Origin: Nematostella vectensis | Taxonomy: Eukaryota; Cnidaria; Anthozoa; Actiniaria; Edwardsiidae | Direction of reading: 5' to 3' | NCBI RefSeq assembly: GCF_932526225.1 | Contig: NC_064042.1 | Span: forward strand, 5,129,001-5,193,000 | DNA: 64,000 nt | Shown here: positions 1 through 10,621 of the stretch, piece by piece | Layout of the letters: the number at the start of each line of letters is the position of its first letter | Position numbering within the stretch: position 1 is the stretch's first letter | Made by a program: the position numbers and the translations under genes | Notes under the pieces: generated by a model | Told to the model about the DNA's origin: nothing | Seen by the model: only the letters and a program-made list of their open reading frames with translations | The model's database searches: none

Positions 1-599
1 CATATCAAAAACAGTATCCTTCTTCAAAAACTACAACCTCTTCTAAAGCGGAATATACAAAGAAAGAACAATACCTCACTACCTGTGAAACCCCGTACGG
101 ACCCACAGAGGAGGACAGTTTTGGCCCAGTACAACTGAGGGGCTGTTAAGGTAGCCTGTTTCAAAACTGTCGCCCCCCTCTGGGACCTGGAGGTAGTACA
201 CAAGTACATAGACATAGACTAAAACGAGTCGTCAAAAGAGCAATCAACTAGTCAGCGTCGAGTTGCACATAATGATATTACTTTCGCACAAACATGGGAT
301 CCCTATGGCTAGCATCGCAGCTGAGAAGGAGCTCAGTACGGATTCTCATTTTCCCGTACATAAAAAAGCTTGCATTAAGTTCTGCTCCTGTCCTGTCCCA
401 TCCCCATGTTGGCCGGTTACATGCTTCATACAAAGAATTTGCTTGACGTCCCCGCCCTGGTATACCAGGCTTTATAAATTCACGTGACAAACTCTTGCGC
501 CGGCTTTGATGCATATAAAATAATTAAATTTCCCGACGATCCCTCGTTCCGCTTTAATAGTTATGAATTCTCAACTCGTTACACGTAATTCACATTACA
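1..599. other. Intergenic DNA, no gene seen
   Basis: No reading frame here resembles a known protein. An imperfect palindrome lies at about 97-190, where a GGACCCACAGAGG arm is mirrored by CCCTCTGGGACC; it may be a small foldback element. Confidence 0.4.
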
Positions 600-950
600 A
601 ACTCATGGACTCGCGTGACAAACTTTTGTTCCGATCATACTATACATAAACTCTTGCCTCTGTCTCATTATATATAAACTTGCGTGACTCGCCTGTACAT
701 AGACTCGCATGACGAACTCTCGTCCCCGCCTGCACATAGACTCGCATGACGAACTCTCGTCCCCGCCTGCACATAGACTCGCGTGACGAACTCTCGTTTC
801 CGCCTGTACATAGACTCGCGTGACGAACTCTCGTCCCCGCCTGCACATATACTCGCGTGACGAACTCTCGTCCCCGCCTGTACATAGACTCGCGTGACGA
901 ACTCTTGTCCCGCCTGTACATGGGCTTACGTGACGAACCCCTGCCATACA
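600..950. repeat. 37-bp minisatellite
   Basis: A 37-bp unit containing GACGAACTCTCGT and CCGCCTG is repeated about eight times. Successive copies are offset by 37 bp, for example at 701 and 738. The first and last copies are degenerate. The array opens long minus-strand frames made only of the repeat, so no protein is called. Confidence 0.85.
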
Positions 951-1239
951 ATACATAGATTTACGTAGCAAAATTCTTGTCTCCGCATTGGTGTGTTCAC
1001 AAAGGCTTGCAACACGAGCTGTCGTCCATGGTTTCCGTGCACCTGATCTAATAATAAAGAATAAAACGACAACAAAACTAGCCCTCAGACACAAAAAGAA
1101 AGAAATATTGATGATCGTAATACACTTGTCATATAAAACGTTTACAGATGAAAATGAATATCGAAGGAGGCACGATTAAGTAGCGGGAATTCATATATTA
1201 GCTAACTTAGCAAATTAACTTACTAGTACTAGTAAATGA

Positions 1240-2680
1240 AATTGGGGGCGAGAAAGTTTAGTGGTATTATTTTGAAATTTTATAGAATTTTAAAATTTTA
1301 TAGATAAAAACATACTAGTAAACAAAATTTCGGGGCGAGAAAGCAATCTGACAATTCGCCGCGAGATTTGGTTTACTAGTATAATAATAACTATACTATT
1401 AAATGAAATTACGGGGCGTAAAGCAAAAATGACAACTCGCCCCGAGATTTTGTATACTAGTAGTAAGTAATTATAATACCGAGAAAATACGGGGCGTAAA
1501 GCAAAAACGACAACACGCCCCGAGATTTGGTTTACTAGTAGTAAGTAATTATAATACCGATAAATTACGGGGCGTAAAGCAAAAACGATAACTCGCCCCG
1601 AGATTTGGTTTATTAGTACTAAGTAATTATAATACCGATAAATGACGGGGCAAAAAGCAAAAACGACAACTCCCCCGGGATTTGGTTTACTAGTACTAAG
1701 TAATTATAATACCGATAAATTACGGGGCGTAAAGCAAAAACGACAACTCGCCCCGAGATTTGGTTTACTAGTAGTAATTAATTATAATACCGAGAAATTA
1801 CGGGGCGTAAAGCAAAAACGACAACTCGCCCCGAGATTTGGTTTATTAGTACCAAGAAATCATAATACCGAGAAATTACGGGGCGTAAAGCAAAAACGAC
1901 AACACGCCCCGAGATTTGGTTTACTAGTAGTAAGTAATTATAATACCGAGAAATTACGGGGCGTAAAGCAAAAACGACAACACGCCCCGAGATTTGGTTT
2001 ATTAGTACCAAGAAATCATAATACCGAGAAATTACGGGGCGTAAAGCAAAAACGACAACTCGCCCCGAGATTTGGTTTATTAGTACCAAGAAATCATAAT
2101 ACCGAGAAATTACGGGGCGTAAAGCAAAAACGACAACACGCCCCGAGATTTGGTTTACTAGTAGTAAGTAATTATAATACCGAGAAATTACGGGGCGTAA
2201 AGCAAAAACGACAACACGCCCCGAGATTTGGTTTATTAGTACCAAGAAATCATAATACCGAGAAATTACGGGGCGTAAAGCAAAAACGACAACACGCCCC
2301 GAGATTTGGTTTACTAGTAGTAAGTAATTATAATACTTATAAATTACGGGGCGTAAAGCAAAAACGACAACACGCCCCGAGATTTGGTTTACTAGTAGGA
2401 AGTAATTATAATACCGATAAATTACGGGGCGTAAAGCAAAAACGACAACTCGCCCCGAGATTTGGTTTACTAGTACCAAGAAATTACGGGGCGTAAAGCA
2501 AAAACGACAACACGCCCCGAGTTTTGGTTTACTAGTAGTAAGTAATTATAATACCGAGAAATTAGGGGCGTAAAGCAAAAACGACAACGCGCCCCGAGAT
2601 TTGGTTTATTAGTACCAAGAAATCACGAGGCGTAAAGCAAAAATGACAACACGCCCCAAGATTTGGTTTATTCACGGGAA
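1240..2680. repeat. 78-bp minisatellite with a GC hairpin in each unit
   Basis: About 18 tandem copies of a 78-bp unit; for example CGGGGCGTAA recurs at 1801 and 1879. Each unit carries CGGGGCG and, about 20 nt later, CGCCCCG, which can pair into a hairpin. The hairpins are separated by an AT-rich spacer with ACTAGTA and TAATTATAATACCG. Because 78 is a multiple of three, open frames run through the array on both strands (1642-2496 plus, 1778-2479 minus). They encode only a 26-residue repeat and are treated as artefacts. Copies before 1640 and after 2500 are more diverged, as expected if the array is homogenised from its centre. Confidence 0.92.
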
Positions 2681-2965
2681 TAAGGGTACTTTGTCAGCGA
2701 TTTCTTTGTAAAATAAACAAAAATTATTCAATTTATGTTGAATATTGAACTAAGCGAACTAGGCGGGAAAAGCAAATCCCGCCCATATAACGAAAGATGT
2801 TATATAACTGCCAAATGATGTTGAATTTTTACCCGGAACAACAGAAAATTCTGCAAGTTATCGGCAGAGGGCAAAGTGTTTTTATTAATGGCGAAGTGGA
2901 GAAGGGGGGGGGATAAAGCAAATCAGATTATAAGCTCCTGTCATTTAACTTTTTGTATGAAGAAG

Positions 2966-3287
2966 CAGGCCCGTAACCAGGATTTTTCTTGGGGAGGGGG
3001 AGGGGGGTGCGAGATCCGAAAAAAAGGAACTAATTTTTCGAGGTGGTGGGGGTGGATAAAAATCTAACCACCTCCGAAAGAACAAAAAGGGACTTTTTTA
3101 TGCCTTTGCAGTATCTCCACGGGACGTTTAGTGTCGGATTTGGCTAAAACCAGAGTGATCTAGCTTATGATTTTGAGTTTTATCTACAAATAGCACGTCT
3201 ACTGAGAACCAAAAGTGGACTTTCGGCCGTTGTGGGGGGATGCGTTTGCACCCCCTGCACCCCCCCTGGGTACGGTTCTGGGTACGT
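2966..3287. mobile_element. MITE-like element, low identity ends
   Basis: The left end reads CAGGCCCGTAACCAGG and the right end reads CCTGGGTACGGTTCTGG. These are imperfect inverted copies flanking G-rich noncoding DNA. This is the general pattern of short nonautonomous DNA transposons. No transposase is encoded, and the exact ends are uncertain. Confidence 0.4.
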
Positions 3288-3751
3288 AAAACATTTTTAA
3301 AGGAGCCCCGATCCCAGCACTTGTCGCATGCCTGGGTGTGTGTCGGCGGCGAGATAAGTTCAAAGAGAAGGTGAGCTGTCAGTCAATCATGTCTCATACC
3401 AACATCACATCATTGGCCGTAACTAGGCAGGTTTTCGAACAATGGAATCGAGCGTTGTTTCACTCTCTTCTTATTTTATATAGAACCTAAATACGAAGTT
3501 AGGTCATCAAAAATGGGGACAAGGATATTGTTCTCTCTGAGTCATGGTAGTAATCGATACAATGGTATAAATATCTTTATTTTTTAATATGTAAAATAGG
3601 AATAGAGAAAACATCATGACAACCAGAGAAACAATGTAGAACCTACTAGATTACCATTCTCTAATGCTGCCCTAACACCGGATGGTTTAAATTTAGAACT
3701 TATGCACTGTACCACAGTTTTCAATGCTCTAGGGACTCCAGCCAACAATTT

Positions 3752-3905
3752 CCAACGGCCAAATTGCCTTCTAGCCTCCGTCATTCAAAATCCTTGAAGC
3801 ACTCATTGATTGGTCACCTCTCCGCAAGGAGCAGACCAATCGAAAAAGATTCTAATGTAATTCCGTAAGTTTGAAAAACGGAAGCCAGGAAACGGTTTTT
3901 GGCCT
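3752..3905. mobile_element. Palindromic MITE, diverged copy (same family as 19203-19385)
   Basis: The ends are imperfect inverted repeats of the form GCCTTCTAGCCTCCG and CGGAAGCCAGGAAACGG. They match the better-preserved element at 19203-19385, including internal words such as CACCTCTCCGCAAGG and GACCAAT. Confidence 0.6.
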
Positions 3906-4300
3906 TAATTTCTAAAAAAAAAAAAATAAACTTTGAATCATGGAAACTCAGAACATGTTTCTGTGACACTGTGAACACGGAACAGTATGCAGGATATTTT
4001 CTTCTCGAGTAAAAAATGAATATAGAGAAATGGATCCCACTAACCTTTATAACAATACCATGAATTTTTTTATTTTTAGGGCAGTAATTACCCTAATCAT
4101 TACGAAAACGGGTTTCTCTCTACACTTTAATACCGTTATTAATGCGTTGTTTTTTGTTTTTTTTTTTAAGCGAAAAACCCAACTCACTTCATTGACAAGA
4201 ACTATCAAAAGTTTATCTGTTTCCCCTTTGGAATATTACCCCGAATTTACATCAAACAGTTAAATAGCGTTATAATTTTACTAATAATATAAAAAAATAA

Positions 4301-7300
4301 TTAGTCTACCAACTTCGCTCCCTTTGCGGAATCTTCGTCGTCGGAAATTTCTGGGTCGAGGGAAAGACGGGGAATTTTTCTCGGGACGTCGTCGTCCTCG
4401 TAATAGTAGACGGCCTCGTCATCGTCGCATTTTCCCGGGGAAAGAGCCCGTTTGATGCGACGTCCGGCACCTTTCAATCGCTCACCAACGTCTGAGATAC
4501 GTTCTTTACCTTTGCCGAACAGTCGATCCTACAAATAAGGCGAAAAGCATGATATTGATAAGGAGAAAAAATATATATATACCCAAAAGAGAGAAAAAAC
4601 CGTTAAGCCCCGTGCAAACAGCATCAACATACCCAGAATTACTGGCATTGCTACACTCGGTTGACCACAAGGCGAGGGAAATGCTGGGAAACTCACAGCA
4701 CCACTTAAGTTACCATACAAAACAGCGTCAACATTACTAGCACTAGGTCAGCGTCATGCCAGCAAAACTGACGCTGTCTGTACGGGGCTTTACGCACATG
4801 AAAAAAATAACACCGCGTCTACAATACAATGATGAACAGTGCTATGTGGGTATTACAGAAGTGATGAGACATTCCTCAAATCACCAACGAACAAGCATAC
4901 AATAAAAACAAATATACGAGATCTTCTTTTTAAAACGCACGCCACCGTAGCCACCGTAGCCACCTTTATATTTGAAATAAACAATAAAAGCGCGAGAAAT
5001 GCAATGATTGACATGAAATCCACGCGGTGTGAAAAGAAAAGGCTTCAGTATCATAGCCTGAAATGAGTATCATTATATGACAAATCCATGACAAAAGTCA
5101 ATCATCTGTGATTTTCGCATCCTGATTGGCCAAATTCCTTAAACTTTTCATTGGTAGTCAAGGTGACGCGCGTCGCACTGTTAAAAAAGGTCATTTTTAG
5201 TTGAGCTTACTATTAAGTACACAATAAAGACTATTGATCATTAGGATATGTTTTTACTTTTTAAATGCTTTAAACCATTATGATGGTTAAGTTTAGTTTA
5301 GTTTTTATTGTTTATGACGGAAGGTATTAATGGCCATGCATTCTGTGCAAAGTGCAAAAAGGTGCAAGAATTGAAATGATGCAGTGCGTGTTGAACTTCT
5401 TCCCAGTGCACAGTGCAGTGGTCTACCTTCACATTCTTGCGGAGTCATCTTCAACATCGACACACATTTGAGTTATGCTTCCGTTGAAAACTCTCAACCG
5501 TTGGTCTAACATTTTGCTGGTCCATAGTATTTTGTCTCAAATCTTGGTACACATATTACAAGGGTTATCATACTTTATTTGAGTTATTTTTTTACTCTTT
5601 TTATGTAAATCCTATCATATTTATTTTTTATTAAGGGTTTACAAATTATAATTGGTAGTAAAACTATATTTGAAATCATATGCTTTAAAAAGTTCAATCC
5701 ATAATTACAACTTTACCCCTTACAAGAGCTTCCGGAACAATAAACACGAAGTTCTGTAACAACACACCTTTATATGTACATTTAATTTTTACTATTCATT
5801 GGCATGGGTAACATTGCTAATCCCTTAAAATGTCTGCGAATTTCATTTGTTTTGCTGGAATGCTTTTAAATTTGCATGCAGTCAGGTATGAGTGTAACAA
5901 TCACCGTTGACTGTGAGTCAATTTTAAAATGAATAAATTTGAGATACGGCTGTAAAAATAGTATTATTTAGCTGTTTTTTTTTTATTTAACAAGGTTAAA
6001 CGATTTGGGTAGAATACACAGCTCCTCCCTTTTAAAGTGATCAGCGACAGCTCAGCCAGCCCTTCCACCCTTCCCTCAAGTCTGTTCAGGTTTGCCTTTC
6101 ATACTGGAAGCCTTTAAATATTTACTCAGTTACCATTAAAAAAAACCTGCATTTCAAAATGACAACTTAATACTAACACAGACCTATCAGACATTATCTT
6201 TTGAGATAATCATCTTTCTTTCTCCTGGTCTGACTTTTCCTGATCAGAATCCTTATCCTCCTTCTCATCCTCAAACAAGCCTGTTTTACTAAAGGACCTG
6301 ACAAGACTTACCAGGTGACCGTCTCGACCAAAAATGTCAATGAAACTGCCGATAAATTCCCTAGACTTCTCCTCCCATTTCTGGATCAGCTCCTGGGATT
6401 TGACAGATATCTTCTCCTTCACCTGGTCCACCTTGTTACGAACTTGTACTTCTTTCTCCTAAGATAGAGAACAAAATAGATCTGACAAGTGAAAAGAAAA
6501 TTGTATCTGTTTTGTTTGAAGGATGCTGCCTTGACCAATCAACATCAGTCTAGCATCATGACTGGCAGCAGCAACTTCTCCCTGGAAGAGCGGGCACAGA
6601 ATTTTATAATGCTCCACTTTGACATTTTCAAATCATCATCATTCACATGCATCTCCACTATGATTTTATATTTATGGGGGAGGGGCTGTGGGGAGTTACC
6701 ACCACCTCCCCCCCTGGTGACTACTACCAAACCTGACTTCAGTCACAGAGGGGCAAATAGTTTGCGCCCTGGTGCCACCACAAAGCACACATTGAAGTCA
6801 GTCACAGAGGGGCAAATAGTTTGCTCTCTGATGCCACCACAAAGCGCACATTGGAGTCAGTCACAGAGGTGCAAATAGTTTGCTCTCTGATGCCACCACA
6901 AAGCGCACATAGAAGCCAGTCACAGAGGTGCAAATAGTTTGCTCTCTGATGCCACCACAAAGCGCACATTGAAGTCAATCACAGAGGTGCAAATAGTTTG
7001 CTCTTTGATGCCACAAGTAAACCTGCCTTGAAGTCAGTCAATACAATACAATACAATACCATTACCCTTGTTTATTGAGGGTAGCATATTAACCAAATAC
7101 ACAGTTTTGTAACATATGGCCCGCGTAAGCATTGTAAGCACTGTCACTGGGGGTGGTGCCGGAGGGTTTTTTGCGTCCCCAGTGGTTCTTTTATGCCCTA
7201 CAGTTCAGTTTAGTATAGTGCAGCTTAAAGAGACGGGACCTCCGGTTTAGTGTCCTTAGCCGAGAACACCGGAAACACAGGAAAATAATCTCAACTCACT

Positions 7301-10227
7301 TGTGAAACAAATTTGAATCAAGGCAAGAACCCGGAAAAAAAATCCCAAGTTTGAGCCAGGATTTGAACCTGGCCCACACCGGTGAAAGGCTGACGCGCTT
7401 ACACACTAGGCCACCTGTGCTTCCGTCACAGAGGGGTAAATAGTTTGCACTTTGGTGCCACCACATAGCGCACATCCAAGTCAGTCACAGAGTAGCAAAT
7501 ACTTGAAATCAGAGAGAAGCAAATAGTTTGCTTTCTGGCACTACCCACCACTAAACACATCTAAAGCCAGTAACAGAGAAAATAGTCAAATAACAATATC
7601 TCACCTTCATAAATCCCACGTTGAGCTCCTTGGCCGTATAACCACGAGCTAAGTTCCTTCTGATATACACATCATAGTCTTTAACAACTCTCGCAATAAT
7701 GTCTGACGTAGAGATACCCTCTGTTCTTTCTGTAGCCACGAATTTACCCATGGCCTTGATGTCTTTGTACACATCGTCAGTCTGCATACCAGCAGTTTTG
7801 TAAGGGATATCGTCATGGGCAACAAAGTCAATCTAAAAATGCAAAGTTCCATTTCTATCATAAATATGTGAATGTTTTATCAAAATTAGCTTCATAGGAG
7901 TTTGGCAAGTGTGGAGACAAGGCGATGGCAAGTGTGGAGACAAGGCGATGGCAAGTGTGGAGACAAGGCGATGGCAAGTGTGAAGACAAGGCGATGGCAA
8001 GTGTGGAGACAAGGCGATGAGCTTGTGTAAAGACAAGGCGATGGCAAGTGTGAAGACAAGGCGATGGCAAGTGTGAAGACAAGGCGATGAGCTTGTGTGA
8101 AGACAAGGCGATGGCAAGTGTGAAGACAAGGCGATGGCAAGTGTGAAGACAAGGCGATGAGCTTGTGTAAAGACAAGGCGATGGCAAGTGTGAAGACAAG
8201 GCGATGGCAAGTGTGAAGACAAGGCGATAACAAGTGTGGAGACAAGGCGATGAGCTTGTGTGAAGACAAGGCGATGGCAAGTGTGAAGACAAGGCGATGG
8301 CAAGTGTGAAGACAAGGCGATAACAAGTGTGGAGACAAGGCGATGAGCTTGTGTGAAGACAAGGCGATGGCAAGTGTGAAGACAAGGCGATGGCAAGTGT
8401 GAAGACAAGGCGATGGCAAGTGTGGAAGCAAAGTGGAAGTTGCCCCCCCCCCCCCCGACTCCCTGTAAAGTTGCACACATTTTATGTATACATGTAAAGT
8501 CTGGGGTCACTATTCAGGGAGCAAGTCAAATAACTACGTGCACATTAACTACAGGGAGCATGTCTCTAAAACTACAACAAAACTCAAATAATTTAAACCC
8601 TCATAAAAGAAAAAAAGACAGCTTGATTTATACTGTGGATTCAAGTTTATATGAATTAAACTGACTGAAAATTAGTTTTTTTTGGGAACATGTCAGCTTC
8701 AAGTTAGCAGGGAGTTTAGGTTATAAAAGTTTCAGTGATTGGGGTTCCGTTGTATGGTTTAATGCTTGCTTATACCTTATGGATATCAATAAAGTCTGGT
8801 GAAACGATCCAGGGTGCATCTCTTATAACTTCATCAACATAACGGCTGTGCAAAAGAGACATGTATCTCTCATCCTCTGTCATTACAGTGAAACCCTTTA
8901 ACTTGTGGGTGAGCTCATCACTGCACACTAAAAATACAGTATTGTAAATCTGTCAATTGCATGTTCTATAATACCCAGGACATGTGTCTTTCTTTGACTA
9001 CACTTTTTGGGTTCTAGTTTTCCATTTCGTGATATTTTGCCCAAAAATGGAATATTCTCAGATATATTTTCTTGCTCTGGTTTCTTGTTCTTGGCTGTTT
9101 TTGTTAGTTTCCCAACAACTTTTCAGGGTGAGAGGATAGAGGGGGTAGATATAACATACTGTATGACCTTGAATGGCCTTCAAATTCTGAACTATTGGAG
9201 CACAAACCAAATGTAAATACTATAAGCACAACATTGACTGAATTTATGGCATTGAAACCAATCCAGCATATAAGAAAATTAAATCAATTCCAATCCATGG
9301 CCAATACAGTTTTCCTAAGCACAAAAAGTGTGGCATAATTATTTGTAATCCTCATGAAAAATGTATTCATTTGTTATAAATAGTGGCTTACCTCCAACCA
9401 TCAAATATACTTCTGTAGGAAACGCTCTCTTCGCCTGCATCAGAGATCTAGCATGTCCAAAGTGAAAGCAATCGTAAATGCCGTCTGCATACACACGAAT
9501 TGGCCTTTTCGCTGAAAGGAAATGTTATATACTCGAATATCAATTATTATTCACAGGTCTGTAGACTTGAAAAGACGCGCGTGCTAAAAAGCTGTGGTTT
9601 GCATAAAATATCAACAAACATAAATGCAAATCCAAACCTTTGCCACTTTTAGCATCTTCTAGGGAAATAGGCTCGAATTTCTCCGGTTCTGTGTCATCGC
9701 TGGCAATAGTCAAATCTGGTTCGTAGAATATTGCGGGTTCTCTGGGGGCCTGAGATGGAAAAGCAAACAATATATAACAATTCACAGCTACGGAAAAAGG
9801 GAAAAATTGGTGCATACAAAATCATAAACTTAACAGGATAGTTTTAATTGAAATTCTATTAAAATCAGATAATAAACTATCAGCTTTTAGGTGAAATAAT
9901 TAGTTTGTTATGGATTATTAAGAAATCGGCAAATGAGATTTGTTTGGACAGGAAGCAAAAAGGTACGCTGTACTTTCGAAAACAAAACTGTGGGTAATGA
10001 TAAAAGATAAAACCATGGGTTTTATATCTACCAATTCTCATTACCATCCCAACATTAAAGGGGCAAAATACTTTTTCTCATTCAACAAAACGTAGAACAA
10101 TACAGGACGAGTTTCTTACCAAACATCGCTTTCTTTCCGGGCTAGAATGTCCGTTTTCTCGCGGCGGACTTTTTCTTTTCCGCTTTCTAGAGGTAGAATC
10201 AGTATTAAGTTCTGTAGCAGTCGCCAT
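4301..10227 (-). CDS. PCYT1A: Choline-phosphate cytidylyltransferase (CCT), 7 exons
   Basis: Makes CDP-choline from CTP and phosphocholine, the rate-limiting step of the Kennedy pathway to phosphatidylcholine. Coding exons, in order of reading: 10227-10120, 9749-9638, 9511-9392, 8927-8776, 7832-7605, 6458-6312, 4528-4301; 1095 nt, 364 aa, close to the 367 aa of vertebrate CCT-alpha. All junctions keep frame; the exon 2 donor is weak (AAAG|GTTTGG). Visible features: a basic N-terminus (SRKRKRK, nuclear-localisation type); the nucleotidyltransferase signature HxGH as HFGH at 90-93; RTEGISTSD near 200-208; a helical, charged membrane-binding M domain across exons 5-6 with [15 protein letters not shown]; and an acidic C-terminal tail (ISDDED) in place of the vertebrate phosphorylated P domain. 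The start is the first ATG, followed by a lysine/arginine-rich segment as in homologues. Introns hold a 59-bp array with a SINE and a 23-bp array. Orthology is secure; the choice of A versus B paralogue is not meaningful here. Confidence 0.96.
6735..7580. repeat. 59-bp minisatellite split by a SINE
   Basis: The unit contains GTCACAGAGG, CAAATAGTTTGC and GCCACCACAAAGCGCACA. Copies start at about 6742, 6801, 6860, 6919 and 6978, 59 bp apart. After a SINE-like insertion the same repeat resumes at about 7425 with more diverged units. The array lies in the PCYT1 intron between exons 5 and 6 and stops about 25 bp from the exon 5 donor. Confidence 0.85.
7036..7424 (-). mobile_element. tRNA-derived SINE
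   Basis: On the minus strand the head, near 7424-7345, has an A-box-like TGGCCTAGTGTGTAAGCGCG and a B-box-like GGTTCAAATCC. These are the two internal RNA polymerase III promoter boxes of a tRNA. The 3' end, near 7036-7060, is a simple TTGTA-type repeat tail. The element interrupts the 59-bp array, so it is younger than the array. No clear target-site duplication longer than about 4 bp was found. Confidence 0.75.
7893..8425. repeat. 23-bp minisatellite in a PCYT1 intron
   Basis: About 23 copies of a 23-24-bp unit ending in GACAAGGC. Three unit types are mixed: GATGGCAAGTGTG, GATGAGCTTGTGTG and GATAACAAGTGTGG. They recur in a partly ordered series, which suggests duplication of multi-unit blocks. 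All three minus-strand frames are open for about 200 codons, but they encode only the repeat. It lies in the intron between exons 4 and 5. Confidence 0.92.
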
Positions 10228-10621
10228 ACTGCTGTTGATTTTGGTCGCAAAGTACTGCGCTAGCTGCTAAAATACCCACTCTATATGCTGTGCTAAGTTG
10301 AACTTTGTGTTGTATATAATATCACGTTTTCTATTCCACATCGTCACCAGTTCCACGCTGCCGATCAAAATCCACGTACATATCCCCACACTTCCGGTAA
10401 ACTAGACTTCCGGTTCGAACAAAGTCTGAATTAATTCAATTTTTCAAATTATTCAAAAATATATTTAGTGCGTTTGAAAACAAAAAAAGAAAAATGATCC
10501 AACAGTATTTTGCGATCATCTTATCATATATAATTTAATTGTTTTTGGCGCCTTTACCATTTGGAAGAGTTGGCGTTGTCATAGCAACACCAAAGTCAAA
10601 GAGTGATCACAAGAAGCCAAC
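10228..10621. promoter_or_regulatory. Divergent promoter of PCYT1 and the LRRC63-like gene
   Basis: The two start codons (10225-10227 on minus, 10622-10624 on plus) point away from each other across 394 bp. This spacing is typical of a shared bidirectional promoter. No TATA box is obvious. The X-box listed separately lies at the LRR-gene end. Confidence 0.6.
10575..10588. promoter_or_regulatory. RFX X-box
   Basis: The sequence GTTGTCATAGCAAC is a near-perfect inverted repeat matching the X-box bound by RFX-family factors (GTTGYC-AT-RGYAAC type). It sits 33 bp upstream of the LRRC63-like ATG. X-boxes close to the start are a hallmark of ciliary and flagellar genes in animals. The motif is seen directly; binding is inferred. 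Confidence 0.75.

Larger units (their letters stand above)
2681..4300. other. Intergenic DNA 3' of PCYT1
   Basis: No gene is recognised. A short hairpin (GGCGGGA/TCCCGCC) lies near 2762-2784, and two MITE-like elements are listed separately. A minus-strand AATAAA near 4066-4071 is a candidate poly(A) signal for PCYT1, whose stop codon is at 4301-4303. Confidence 0.4.

Noticed and set aside
1642-2496. 284-codon open frame
   Set aside because: It translates the 78-bp array; the opposite strand is open too. No start context, splice sites or known domain.
1240-2680. CRISPR-like array of repeats with hairpins
   Set aside because: The whole 78-bp unit is repeated with no unique spacers, there are no cas genes, and the DNA is animal.
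7833-8510. Three overlapping minus-strand frames of about 200 codons
   Set aside because: Products of the 23-bp minisatellite, with the same peptide in all frames.
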